Below are positions 44,148 through 56,204 of a stretch of 64,000 nucleotides of DNA, one piece after another (positions within the stretch are counted from its first letter, which is position 1; each line of letters begins with the position of its first letter). Origin of the DNA: Strigamia acuminata. Its lineage: Eukaryota; Arthropoda; Chilopoda; Geophilomorpha; Linotaeniidae. Location of the stretch: assembly GCA_949358305.1 (NCBI GenBank), contig OX442324.1:4222001-4286000 (forward strand). The letters run 5' to 3'. The notes below the pieces were generated by a model. It did not search any database and was not told the DNA's origin. It saw only the letters and a program-made list of their open reading frames with translations. Made by a program: the position numbers and the translations under genes.

Positions 44148-45517
44148 CTAGAAATTCTGCAAGTTGGTTGGCGAGGTTTGCCCTGGTTTGCACTGCCACG
44201 GCCCAAACTGCTTGATCCTCGAAAGCAAAGTTGGATCCTTCATCCACTCAATGAGCTGCATGCCCGTGACAAAATACACGTCGTGCTGTTGCAAAAGTTC
44301 GTCAAAGAACTTAGAAAGCCCTCCTTTTGATGCGGGGTGAGGAACCAAGAAGAGTGATCAAACAGTCCGAGCGGTGCACGATTCGACTCGTAGTGGCCTA
44401 AAAAGTTGGTGGTCAGCATTTTGTATACACCGTCAGCCGTGGTCGAGTAAGAACAGCTGTCTCCCATACTGCAGTGACCCCCGTTCAGATCTGTTAGAGA
44501 TACCATTGGGATTTCCCACAATCCGGGGAAAGATTTGGTTGGACAGGCCGGGATTGCGCATTCGTGCGGGAAACCAAAATCCAGGGTGTAAGGCCACGAC
44601 GGCGGAGTGTTTTCCAGGATTGTAACGCTGAAATCGTAGGTGAAATTGTCTTCGTGCAACATTGAAAACATTTTGTCGCCACCAATAGCCAGGAAAGGTG
44701 CCCTCACGCCCTTGATAGCGTGCTAGAATTTCTTTCTAGCCGTAGATTTCATCGTGCTATTTCTGCTTGGAATAACTCGCTCCATCACCACGACTAGAAA
44801 AAAGAAAGGAAAAGGTCTTACAAGTAAATCTGTGAAGAAATAATCATTTTTAAGTTGCCCTAGAGTGTAAAAGCAGCACTTTATGTAGCACTGATTTGTG
44901 AGCAAGGTAATATACACTTTACGTCAGCCTGAATGTGTGTATCCAATGAATACACACATCCAAATACATTGGCCAGTGTCACGAAAGAAAACGCACAATC
45001 GAGAAGTCATTAACTGGTGAAAATACTTCATCGTAAGTATCGCTTTAGAATTAGTGAAAAACCTTGTGCCACAAGGCGTGCTCTGTACCGGATGATTTTT
45101 CAAAATCAGTTCTTTGTCAATTCTTACTATTTTAACTTATTACAGTGCTCCTTTTTGACGGTGAGCTGCAAATGTATGAATACCTGATAGAATGAGAAGC
45201 AACTTTGCCGTAATCTGTCTACTCATGACTAACACACAGAGTTGTGCGAATGGGACAGCCGTTGGAATTTGCGTGGTCACTGAAAAAAAGTGTTTGATAC
45301 AAAGGCCAGTTGAGAGCATTGAGTGCATCGTCAAAAGTCAATAAGATCATTTGCCGTGTTTCAGACGGCAGAAATCCTCCTAAAAAATATATATACAAAT
45401 TAGTTATTAATTCACTATGAAACTTCCTCCCGAGTAAATTCACCTGGATTATCTCTTCCACCGCAATAACAATAACTTGGATGGCATTTCTTGTCTTGTT
45501 TTCCACCATTTCCACCC
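44148..45517 (-). pseudogene. Chitin deacetylase-like relic (polysaccharide deacetylase family)
   Basis: On the minus strand exon 45517-45444 (KKCHPSYCYCGGRDNPG) joins in phase to 45379-45184 (GFLPSETRQMILLTFDDALN, with the catalytic Asp pair TFDD, and NGCPIRTTLCVSHE), then to 44793 onward. The last part gives GASYSKQK, KEILARY, VRAPFLAIGGDKMFSMLHED, CPTKSFPGLWEIPMVSLTDL, DGVYKML and QLIEWMKDPTLLSRI, all typical of arthropod chitin deacetylases. Three in-frame TAG codons replace conserved residues (HE*TDY, KQK*HDE, IYG*KEIL). About ten residues are missing before ASHS, a deletion and frame change precede KGVRAPFL, and one base is missing near 44330. No chitin-binding or signal exon is seen. 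It cannot yield a full enzyme. Confidence 0.85.
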
Positions 45518-46601
45518 CTAAAACAAAATAATAAAACTTAATGATCGTCAGAAGTTAAAGATAAACACATGTTTCAACAAGTTTAGAGTCCAACCGTCAG
45601 ACTTTGTACTTTTCTATCCTTCAAGTTGTTGTGAAGACCGCAACTTGTAGTTTACATTACCTTAGAAACACAAAATTTAACAAAACTTCGTAAACCCAAC
45701 CGATTAAATTGTGCCTCTTTGACCGCATCGTAAAGTTTTCTTGTTTATCATTTGCTGCAACGTTTTACATGCTGCTTGTCTCTTGGCAAGTTAAATTGAT
45801 CTCCTAAAGCGTAAAAAATATATTAAAGAAATAATTTAAAATAAATAAATATTAATGTGATAAATCAAGATAAAAATTATTATTTTGTATGCGAATGTCT
45901 CCTAGATGAATAATTTCTACGCACTCGAACCACAACTCACCGAAGCTGAAAAAGATTCGAGATCTAATTTAGAAATATTCTCAATAAAGAAACAAATAAA
46001 TATGATTCTAACTGAAAACTCACCAACTAAACTCCTTTTGCCCCCCTTCGTATTTTACTCAATATCCTGTTCTGAGCAATGACACCGTGTTTGCATATAG
46101 TGTAGCTTGTCCTACCAGGATCCTATGTTTGTCAAAACATTTCTGACCTGTCGTGTGAAATGTACACAAACACATTTTTATTTCCCTAATTTGATTGAAA
46201 ATTAGCAGTTTATACTTCCATTATTCACAATATGTATACTAAAAAAAAGAAGAAAAAAAAAAGGAAAAAACATTACTCGTAGATAAAGAAATAATGTGAA
46301 TTTAAATTGCCTGAACTCGGGCCCGGAACGGATCCGATCGGCCTTAAAATAAAGAAGGATATTTAATTACGGGGGTCCAAAAAATTGTGTAAAAAGCGAC
46401 CCTGATTTTCCAAACTTTCCACATTTTCGCAATAGATGTCGTCAATAGTTAGCGCAACCTCGGCATATAGGCATCCTCGGTTTTAAAAGTCTTCCGGAAA
46501 GTTTTGCCTCTTTTAGAAATCAAAAATAAAAACTTAAATTCTATAAAAAATATCGTTTTATATAAACCTAAAAAGCGTAGGAGATCTTGCAAGACATTTA
46601 C
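45518..46601. other. Region upstream of the deacetylase relic
   Basis: No signal-peptide or chitin-binding exon of the deacetylase was found. It has AT-rich DNA, a purine-rich run near 46240-46268, and no other supported feature. Confidence 0.55.
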
Positions 46602-46861
46602 CTGATGAAGAGCAGACAGGATGTGTCTATTTTCAAACTGCAATGACGTCACTAGTCTGATGTTTAAAAAAAAAAATTAAAAGAAAAAATTAAACTCGCT
46701 TTACACACATCTCCCATGTTTGGATGCATGTGGGAACGCAACGCGGTGAATGAAACAGTATTAATTACCGCCATGGCCAAGTAACAACCAATATACAACA
46801 AGTAAAAGGTAAGAATGAATGGGGCTTTCAACAATCTCGCTCTTTGCTCCAAATCAAACAT
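46602..46861 (-). other. Possible first exons of an unrecognised membrane protein
   Basis: On the minus strand an ATG at 46861 opens 51 codons to a possible donor at 46709 (GGAGAT|GTGTGT). They read MFDLEQRARLLKAPFILTFY and go on with a strongly hydrophobic span (LLYIGCYLAMAVINTVSF). A 36-nt exon (46637-46602) follows with a good acceptor (CATTGCAG) and donor (CAG|GTAAAT), in phase, reading FENRHILSALHQ. A TATA box lies upstream. One membrane span near the N-terminus recalls ion-channel subunits, but I do not recognise a family, and no later exon was found before the deacetylase relic. Confidence 0.35.
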
Positions 46862-46931
46862 TCATGCGCCCACTTTGATTTGATTAATTTCGAACGTAAA
46901 TAAAACATTTCCGAAAAAAAAACCGCGCGAA

Positions 46932-46941
46932 CGTTTTATAC
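46932..46941 (-). promoter_or_regulatory. TATA box upstream of the membrane-protein frame
   Basis: The minus strand reads GTATAAAACG about 75 bp before the ATG at 46861, next to a CpG-rich word CGTTCGCGCGG. Confidence 0.45.
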
Positions 46942-47256
46942 TTTTATGGCAAGTTTTAAGTTTTTAATCGAGAACTGAGTGGGTGCCATTACAAACATCT
47001 ATTTCTGTCATTTTGGCAATGGGCACGACCGTTGCCAAGCGACCAAATCATCAGTATCTTACGGAGTGGCTTTTTCAAACTTTCCTATCCGTTTATTAAC
47101 ATATTTTTTTAGGTCATGAGTCTCGGGGAGGCAAAAGGGTGCGAAATTTCTATTTTGGGAGGTCCATTTGAGAAAAGAGGGATGGTATGATCCTTACTTG
47201 ACTTCCGATTCGTTTCAGCCTAGCAATGATGTAATTCTTGATCGTGTATCGTTCCC
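46942..47256. other. FGF upstream region
   Basis: Short divergent stretch between the minus-strand membrane frame and FGF. An in-frame TGA 17-15 bases before the FGF ATG rules out a longer first exon in this frame. No clear TATA box is visible for FGF. Confidence 0.45.
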
Positions 47257-48309
47257 ATGGGGCCGTGTTGCTCCAGAAACATCACTGAAGATATTGAAAT
47301 TATTGACCAACCGTCGGGCAAGATGACCGACATGTCTGGGTAAGCGAATCGTAATATCAAATCAAGAATGCAAGTTAAAACATGCACGTACAACCGAGTT
47401 GTGTCTCAGTTTTATTGTTCATGAAATTGTTGTGTTTTTGATAAATAAACTTTTTCTAAAAAAAATAAGAGTTTTAACGAGAACTTAAATATTTGTTTCT
47501 GATAATTTTTTTTTGTTTATTTAAATCCCACACATGGAAATGCAAATATGTAAATAGAAACTAAAACGAAAAAGAAAAAAAAAATCATGTTTTGAGTTCC
47601 AATCGCTAGATGGCGCCACCGATCCGATTTGGTTAGGCAGTAATGAATTATCATACATTAATTTTAGATCATCTTGTCCGTGTCCCCCTCCATCGACTGG
47701 TGAAAGTAACATTGCTGATGCTGCGGCTACAGGTGGCGATTCGCGAAATCATTGGGGCAGTATCAAGCAACTATACTGCCGAACTGGTTTTCATCTCATC
47801 ATAAAACGCAACAAAGTTAAAGGAACAAGAAAACCCTACCACAAAAACGGTGCGAGCAACAACAACAACAAAAAATGTCAACAGAAATAAAAACTAAACA
47901 GATTAAATATCATTTCCGGTATTAATTTTCTCCAACAGCTGTCCTAGAGTTTTCTTCAGTACGAGTCGGTGAAGTTCAAATCGTGGGAAGAGAAAGTGGA
48001 TTTTATTTAGCCATGAATCAAAAAGGAAAACTCTATCCCGAAGTAACACGTTTTGCTTATCAAATTTAAATAATTAGAAATTTTTTTAAAAAAAATTATT
48101 TCTTTTATTTTTAGTCTGATGAAACTGAAGAAGGCACAATATTTGTCGAGTCCTACCAAGATGGTTGGAACACTTATCTATGTCGTAAATACGCGCATTT
48201 CGGTTGGTACCTGGCCATTAACAAAGTAGGCAAAGTAAGGGCGGGGCACAAGACTTCATTCAATCACAAATCCATCATGTTTCTACCACGTTCAGCGTTT
48301 CCAGAATGA
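47257..48309 (+). CDS. Fibroblast growth factor family ligand
   Basis: Four exons (47257-47339, 47668-47849, 47939-48042, 48115-48309) join in phase to 187 residues. The FGF beta-trefoil core starts with KQLYCRTGFHLIIKRNKVKG, continues with VQIVGRESGFYLAMNQKGKL and TIFVESYQDGWNTYLCRKY, and ends WYLAINKVGKVRAGHK ... SIMFLPRSAFPE. It matches the family in strand order, the Tyr-Leu-Ala-Met turn and the NTY receptor-contact region. The C-terminal GKVRAGHKTSFNHK segment is the usual basic heparan-sulfate site. The first ~45 residues (MGPCCSRNITEDIEIIDQPS...) show no cleavable signal peptide. It may be released like FGF1/9-type ligands, or a further upstream exon may supply one. FGFs act on receptor tyrosine kinases in development. 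AATAAATAA follows near 48351. Confidence 0.92.
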
Positions 48310-48617
48310 CTTTGAATAAAAACTGTCGAACTTTTTGTTTAGAAGGATAACAAATAAATAAAAATAAAATAAAAATAAAAAAAACATGAAATAATAACAG
48401 GGGTCCAAAGTGGAAAGACTTAGAAAGAAGTCAATTTTGTTCTTCTAGTTTTTCATTATTTATAATTTGTAATTCAGTTTAATTGACGTATATATACAGC
48501 AATAAAAAAAATCTGTAAGTAATTTTCATGCACAATTTGAAGTTGAAATTCATCGATGGTTCGCAGTTCCTTCCCATTCCGTAACAAGTAGATAGCGGTG
48601 GCAATCAATAGCTTCAC
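48310..48617. other. FGF 3' flank
   Basis: A-rich 3' UTR and flank with AATAAA repeats near 48350-48380. Nothing else supported. Confidence 0.6.
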
Positions 48618-48670
48618 CTGTAAATTGACCGCTTCATCAACATCTAACTCCTCTTTAAGCCACATTAAGC
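48618..48670 (-). other. Possible minus-strand internal exon
   Basis: Between the acceptor GAAAAATAG and the donor TTACAG|GTGAAG the frame reads LMWLKEELDVDEAVNLQ. Read through, it stays open to 48474 (VKLLIATAIYLLRNGKELRT...). It could be the last exon of a gene whose other exons lie to the right, which would make the following desert its intron. No family is recognised. Confidence 0.25.
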
Positions 48671-49382
48671 CTATTTTTCATTGTTGCATGTGGGTGGGGC
48701 AGTTGTTGGTCAGTTAAGTCGCGTGTTTACCTCCGGTCCGAGGGCAATAATTCAATTAAAACTCCCCTTGCATTCCTACTTCTAGTTCCCCGTCCCCCTT
48801 TCCCCTAATTATACCTTCGATTGAATAAAAAAAAGGGGGGTGATGGGGACGTCGAGGATTACAAGATAAAAATGAAAACAATCAAAAGTTGTGTAAATAT
48901 AGGAGCGAAATGTTTCATAAAATTCAACAAAAGTGACTTCTGTACTCAACATTGTTGAATGTGTGATGAGGATCTTGTTCAATAATTCAGGATAATTAAA
49001 AGGGGCTGCGACTAATGAATTATGTCGGGGGCATCTCTCAGGGGCCCCGAGTCCCGTTTAATTACATAATGTCACATGATCCCTGCGGCTGGTTATCTAT
49101 ACGCATGTGCACGACATTGCAACTCTTTAGATACTTGGAAAAATTGTGCGCACAAAAAGTGGGATTTGCAACTTGAAAGGTATTGGTCAAGGAACGATCA
49201 ATGGGACTTTTAAAGACGAATTTAATTCAATATAGAATGTTAATTGCAGCTTCATATACCAAAGCGTTCATATCGTATCGTTTCAGGATTTTAAGTGAAC
49301 GAAATAGACGATTTGGAGGGTGTTCAGGGTGGGAAATATTAAGCATTGCAGGGAAGTTCAAGGAGGAGTTTTTACATTACGC

Positions 49383-49413
<31 letters not shown>

Positions 49414-50030
49414 CAAATTAATTTAAACTTATTGATAAACTGATTTGAGATTTATATACAATTCTATAACATCAGAAAGTGTAGAAAAAATTGCATTACT
49501 TGTAATATAAACGGATTAGGAACTCTCGAAAATCCGAAACTTCTCATTAGATTTCGAAGGGGCAGCAGCGAACGCGTAGAAAGAACACGCAGAAGGAGGC
49601 GTGACCCGAGCACGCGCCACGGACGTATATACAACACAAGAAGGTCTGGTAAAATATTCATGAACCCTTAGGCATCCAACCACCATTCATACAAGCAAAA
49701 TCCAAACAAAATACAAACTGCCTCCAAAATTTAATTTTTTTTCAAATGACCCAAACCAACATACACACAACAATAAAACAGGACAAAAAAAATGGAAATA
49801 AAAAGAAAAATTTTTAAATTTTTTTTAAAAAAATTGAAAATTAAGCCTTTCTGACAAATTATTTGACATTTTATTAAAAAAAGAACAACTTTTTACAATA
49901 ACGACCGGTCATTTATTGTATATAAAAAAGAAAAGGATAAAAAACAAAAAAGAAAAAAAAAGGAATATGGTGGGATAGAAAAAAAAAAAAAATAAACATC
50001 CTCACCAGGCAAATCTAATCAAGAAACAAG
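48671..50030. other. Non-coding, CpG- and motif-bearing region
   Basis: No supported gene. It contains a unique, GC-richer island around 49000-49100 (AATGAATTATGTCGGGGG, GGGGCCCCGAGTCCCG, TAATTACATAATGT) that looks like a regulatory element, a poly-T of about 28 at 49385-49413, and A-rich tracts. Confidence 0.45.
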
Positions 50031-50097
50031 ATGGAGGACGAGTCCAAAACGTTGAGTCAATTACCTGATGGAGCAAAGATGAAGAAGAAGAGGGCAG
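50031..50097 (+). CDS. Putative first coding exon of a long-intron gene
   Basis: ATG at 50031 opens MEDESKTLSQLPDGAKMKKK-RA. The exon ends in codon 23 at a strong donor (GCAG|GTGAGT). A purine-rich context (AACAAGATGG) suits initiation. The acidic then basic composition is like the start of a nuclear protein. I could not find the next exon. Two acceptor-led stretches downstream (51339 and 55110, both starting AATGAG) do not fit its phase. Treat as a hypothesis. Confidence 0.3.
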
Positions 50098-53000
50098 GTG
50101 AGTGGCCAATCAGATTACACGTCGCTGAAAAAGTTTCCCTCTCAAGGCACAAAAGAAAAGTTGCTGCAAACGTATTTCTGTTGACGTGACGAGAAAATCA
50201 CGTATAAACCCAGCTGTACTCGTCGTCTCCTGCACGCTTAAAGAACTCATAAGGCGCAGGTGTTGGGCCTTCGTAAATGGCTCAAACGCTCGAAGCACAA
50301 CTTTGGCGTAATTGCGCCGGGTAATGTGCAAAGAAACGTTTATAAATAATGTTTTAAAATAAAGCACGCGCGGGCCTAAAAGTCGCAAATCTAACGAGAT
50401 ACTTCGAGAGTATAAAAGCAAGACATCTTCAAAAAAGGAGAGAAAGATTTTCGGGGAAAACAAAAGCAAAAAAGCATCTTTTGCAACTTTTGCATCACGC
50501 ATGCCGTATAGACCATGTTGCAATCAATTCGAATCGATTCTTTTCAACTTACATTTCATTCACAAAGCTACTGCTGTGGTCGGTGTTTACACTTAAGCCT
50601 AATCTGAGCTCAAAGGGTTAATTGATTAATGGAGTGTTAGCAAAAGGATGCTAATTTGGATAATGACCTCTGACTAATTGCCGCAAGGGTGGATGGGAGT
50701 GGGAGGTGTCACTCTTCATTTGGACGCGAGCGTCTCCTCGAGGGGCAACTTGACTTTGATCGCCTGTTTAATCATCTGAAAGAAAAAGGTCAATTTTATT
50801 TTCAAGAAAGAAAAGAGAACGAGCGAAAAGAAAAAAAAATAAATTGATTTCACTCGTAAAAAGAAAAAAAAAAAAATAATAATAATTCCATAATTAACCG
50901 ATTTATCACAATAGCCAAACCGGAAGTGGGTAGACCATAGTCACGTGCAGGTGCTTTTTTCCCTCTCTCCCTCACTCCATCTCTCCCCAGCGTCCATTGA
51001 TTGACAGCTGAAAGGGGGAGAAAGGAAAACAAAGGAGGAAGCAGAATTTGATTTGTTACTTTTTGTTCTCTTGTTTACTTCACCTGATCCAAAATGGCGC
51101 TCTAAAATGGTGGGATGAAAGAAGGGGGAAACCGAACGAAAGAAAGAAACCTGTGCATGTGCATGTGTCACACTACCATCTGGGGGACCATTTGGGCAGA
51201 CGCCTTACCTCAGATTTCTCCAGAGACGCGAGCAAACCCAGATGGACCATCCAAACACCACCACAATTCGAGGTACCCTTTCCACCACCGTTAAGAGCAG
51301 CAAACCAAGAATTTCACAATTTTTTCTTCTTCCTTTAGAATGAGCTTGCAAAAAGGGCTCAATTAGCATTAGAAAAGACGGAGAAAAGTGATGGAAACGG
51401 TGTTAAGTTAGAGATAATGTTGATTGTTTTCTTTAATGATTTTTGGGTGTGGTTCAGGTGCAAATTTTCTCACCTATTTGGGTTTTGGTTCCATTGTAGG
51501 CGATGATCGGAATAGGGCCCATGAAATATAAAGGAGGGATAGGAGGTTAAATGGACACGAATAAATCTCTTATGAGTCGACCAATAAGAGTGGGAGTTGC
51601 TAGCGAAAGGGTAAATCGGCTTAAGGAGCGCACGACACTCGTTGCCCCCGCTAAGAGGCTTTGCTTCTTCTCTTCCTGTCGCGTTTGGCAGCCGCCGAGA
51701 TTTGGACGACAAGATCCTTCTTTCAATCCTTCCCCTTTTCTTTGCGTCTCTCATCTTCATTCATCATTCAAAGCCCTGGATAATTACATGTCGCTGTCAT
51801 GCATGCGCAATTAAAAAAAGAAGAAAATCATCTCCTGTCAAGACGAAAAAGACCCCGGATATCCATCTAGTATAGTACGGAGGAAATTAACATGAACAAG
51901 GCTAAGCAAAGGCTAAATAAAGGTAAGCAACTTACAAGTTAGAATAAGCGAACACGTTAAAGATGAAAACAACTGCTAAGCGATGTCTATTGTATATCTA
52001 TGTTCACTTGGCTTCAGCCAATCACGAACACCGATTGTCAACATGATTGGGAAAGGCTTTTGCTCGAAATAAACGTCATTTCCTATTTCTTTTTCGCTTT
52101 TTTTAAATCGAAACTCAGCACCTTGTCCTGTAAACATCTTGCAAAGCTTCAGTTTTACAATCTATGCAATTTGCTTCACATTTTTCTCGCTAAAAATTAC
52201 GCAAGTTGAAAATACTTTCCAAAAACAATTGCAAAGTTAACAAATCAAAAATTCGCGTATACGGTTGCAGGAAAATGCAGGAAAATGCGTGATTCGTGAT
52301 TAGACTTTCATAACAACCCGTGCACAAACCCGAAACGCAAACACACACATATCATAAGAAAAAAAAAGCAAAGAAGAAGAAAAAAAAATGTGGACTGCAA
52401 ATGAACAAATTTATGCAAAATGTTGAGTATTAGTAGTTATGTAAACAAGTTGCAAGTTGGAGAGAAAAAGGGTTAATGAGACGCGCAAGGGGTAAGACGG
52501 GGGCGGGTAGGGGGTTGGGGATCACAATCCGCGTCTCAGATTGGAGCGAGAGGGAGCAGAGAAGAGGTGAGGGGGTGCGTCGGCGCGAGCGTCTCATGAA
52601 TTAACAATAACCGTTGACGTAAGCCGTGCGCACCAAAAATGCTACTTGCACGTGCAACAATCGATAAGAAGATGAAGCATTTTCTCCCTCCTTTTCAACA
52701 ATCAGCAGATGAAACACAAACGCACTTGTTGTAAAATTCAACAATACATTTAACTGCACGATTTGTTTGTTTCCTTCCTCCTCCAAAAGCGAATTCCTCC
52801 ATATTTAATCGCTGGTTTCGTTGTCGTCTACAAGCCGAGCGCCGCGCCTCAACATTTTTACAAACATTTCGCTTTTTTTTCCAAATTAAATTAACAATTC
52901 CGTGAATCGCCAGCCATAAAAACTAAAATAAAACAACAAATAAAGAAAGAAATAAAAAATATTTGTAAAAAAAAAAGAAAAAGAAAAAAAAAACACCCAA

Positions 53001-54980
53001 CATGTGTCAAGACGCAAGAGTAAAGACGGCGTCTCAAATCCCCATCTTTTGTTGGTGGTTGGAGAAGTTGAGCCACATTCGTCCCACGGATTTTTCCTTA
53101 ATCTCGTTCCCATGCGCTGCATCACATTCGCACGGGAATGGACAACAAAATACTCCCAAGAGGCACACCAGTCGAAACAACAATCTTTCCGCCGCACATA
53201 CTAACTTCGAAAAAAACCAAAAAATTAAAGAAAAAAAAATTATTTCAAAAAATAAAAAAAAACATTATTCTGTCCATCATCGCGTCAACACATGAAAACA
53301 TTAAATAAAAGCGCGAAAGGAATCATTGGCAATCACGGTCACCCTTTCTTGTAATTACATATCATTCTACACGTACAGCGTCAATAATGCAACGTCCAAA
53401 TTGCGCGCCATTTTCAGTCCAATATGAAGGATGATGGCGGTGTATGGAGGGTGTGGCACGTGCGGTTCAATTGCAGGGGAGGCGATGCTTGTGTCCACCA
53501 TTCGTCATCATCTCGCCGTGATGCGCTCATCAAATATTAAAATGACAATCAAGAGATCCAATGATGAGCAAATTTGACAATGCGCTCAAACCTCGCTGCA
53601 ACAAACAAATCGCCCAACATTCACCGCAATCATGTGACATTGTTGCACTCTGCTCGCCGCTCCTGCTTAAATCGGACGAAAAGAAAAACGCACCATCATA
53701 TTTTTATTCCTTTCCCTTTCCCTCCCTTTCGCATTCCATCCATTTCCGCCGACGTTGTAGAGAGGTGCAGCGCCGAGTGAGGGCGCGAGGTTAGTCATGT
53801 TGGTGGCAAGAACAACTTGCTGGCGCTCTTGTCGTCGCCGGATAATGCAATCAACAATGATGGCCTTCTTGTAACAATATAACTAGCTCTTTCAACGTGC
53901 TCTAAACGACCCCATACACTCACGCGTCATTGTCGAATTGACCCGATAAAACACAACGTCATGAAAATATCAAATTTTTCAATTATAATCTCATTCGAAA
54001 ACCTGATTTTCAAATGAGACGCAAAAAAAATACAATAGGCCTACATTTCCACTCGTGTATAATTACGACGCTCTACGCCATACATCACACTCGACACATT
54101 ATTTTTTTCTCTACATGCACATATAAAAATAAAATCAATATAAACAAAAAAGAAAAAAAATAAAAGTCATTTTTATTTGTTAGTGATAGTGGCGCCAAAA
54201 AAAAGGTACCTAGAGCTTTCGTTAATTTCCTTTGATCTTCCGCCTTGTTTCTTTTTGCTTTTATCATTTCAAACAGAAGCAACGAAAACACAAGTTAGCC
54301 CCATTCTCGCCCCCCCCCCACCAAAAAAAAAAAAAAAAAACACATTTAAATAATCCGCACGCACAAAAATCGAAACCCAAAAACACCAAACCGAAACCCA
54401 ACGGAAAAACACATCCACACCAAAAGCACAAAAGCCAGAAAAAAAGGCGTGGCTTCCACCCACACAATCGTCACCCCATTGGCCAATCGGAGGTCCACCA
54501 ACACCTATGACATCACATCTCCCCCCAATAACCCTCAAGAGAGAAACAAATGAGCAACAGAAAAGAAAGAAAAAAAAAAAAAAAAAAAAAAAAATCCCAA
54601 AAGAGGGAGAGTCGGATGATGGAAATAAGAGCCCTATAAAACATCTTTTGATGACCAGATTGGCCTACTACAAATGGGTCTAAAATCAGATTGTAACCCC
54701 TACGCACCCACCCCTCTTTTTTACCCCCTCCTCAAGTTCATCGCTACCCCACCTGGGACCTAATTACGCCAATGTAATGACAGTGCTTGCCGTTAGGGGC
54801 CGTTATATCAAGCACCCCGCCTACTACTCACTCCCCCCTACCCAACACATCCACCTTCACCTCCACCACCCCCGAAGGTACCCCCCAGAGAAAACGCCGA
54901 GTGCAAACTAAGACCATAAATTGAGATGAGACCTCGCTTGCTGCCACTGAAATGTAATCAGTTGGGGAAAAAAACGGCCC
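50098..54980. other. Gene desert, first part
   Basis: No supported gene. It holds homeobox-type AT words (TTAATTGATTAATGG near 50618), an acceptor-led open stretch at 51339 (NELAKRAQLALEKTEKSDG), CpG/GA-rich blocks near 52477-52600, several GCGTCTC words and A-tracts (54318-54340, 54569-54595). It reads as intronic or enhancer DNA. Confidence 0.5.
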
Positions 54981-55107
54981 TTTCTTCCACCTTTCCCCTG
55001 CCTTCTCTTCTCTTCTCTCTACATTCGCACATCCTCCTCATCCTCCTCCTCCTCCTCCTCCCTCACCCCCCCATCTCTCTCTCCTCTCTTGCTCTGCTGC
55101 TGTTGCA
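54981..55107 (+). repeat. Homopyrimidine tract with (TCC)n, ending in TTGCAG
   Basis: More than 100 bases are almost only C and T, including about seven TCC copies and CTCTCTCTCC. GCTGCTGTTGCAG follows, which looks like a splice acceptor. It can also form triplex DNA. Confidence 0.85.
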
Positions 55108-55707
55108 GAATGAGTGATGGTAGCCACCCCCTGCTTCTGGGTTGGTGATATCCCCTCGCTCAGTGTGGCCTCAATCTGCTAAATAAACAGAGAAAAGATG
55201 AAGTTGGCAGAAAAAGGCCAGTGGAGGGGGAGGAAAGGGGAGGGGAGGGAGCGGTGGTTTCACCTGACATCCAATCATAATTGTATTGACCCGCGATTCG
55301 TCATTCATCATGTTTTTGCGAGACTCAATTTGTTGTTGTCGGTGAATTTCTCATCCATCTTCATTGACCAAGTGACCGTTGAGTGGCATTGCAATCACAA
55401 TAATGTTTTCCATTCCGTCGTTTCTTTCTGTTTCCGGAGCTCAAGGCGGGGGTTTGTTGGTTAAGATAAATAAATAAATATTTAAATAAAGATGTATGTA
55501 ATTTTATTTATTTTTATATTTATTTATTTTCGGAATTCGTATGATATATAGGAATTTTATTTTCGTTAAGTGTTTGCAGCGGTTTTCGACACACGGGCAC
55601 GGCTTTTATGGTTTGCAAGTTTTTTGAGAGTTCCTTGAACTTTGACGATGATGGAGCCAACTTTGGCACTGTATATAGTGCAGATCGAGATAATTTTTTC
55701 CATCAGG

Positions 55708-55740
<33 letters not shown>

Positions 55741-56204
55741 TTATCGACAACTTTTTTTTTTTTTTCTACTGCGGCTGGACCCGGAGCCACGCAAGAATCC
55801 CAATTTGCAAATTCCAACATTCTTAAGCAAACTTACAATCAAAACTTAATATCAACTTTTGCCTCTGGTCAAAACAGATTTTGCTTGAGCAGTTCTTTTA
55901 ATCAATATTAAAAAAAAAAAAAAAAAAAACAATTTTTTAAAATTCTAATTCCGAGTTTCGAAAACTAAGCTTAATTAAGATTGCATATCATCATAAAAAA
56001 AAAAACCCAAAGAAAGGCGGGCGCCGAAGGGTGTGCAATTCTAAAATCTAAACTTGTTTCTTAAACTTAGAAAGGCATACGCATAGAAAGAATGAAAGTG
56101 GAACAAATAAAACTCCAATTTGTAGCCCAACAACTCACCTTTAGAGTCAGTCACCAATTACAGCGGTAGTAGCCGCCATTTTGTGGGCCAACACTTAAAT
56201 AACG
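55108..56204. other. Gene desert, second part
   Basis: No supported gene. A homopurine stretch lies at about 55190-55255, and poly-A or poly-T tracts at about 55711-55739, 55752-55766 and 55912-55929. Confidence 0.5.

Noticed and set aside
14170-44752. Nuclear reassignment of TAG to an amino acid
   Set aside because: The TAG codons lie in copies that also have deletions or frameshifts, and TRAP1 ends at TAG in the expected place.
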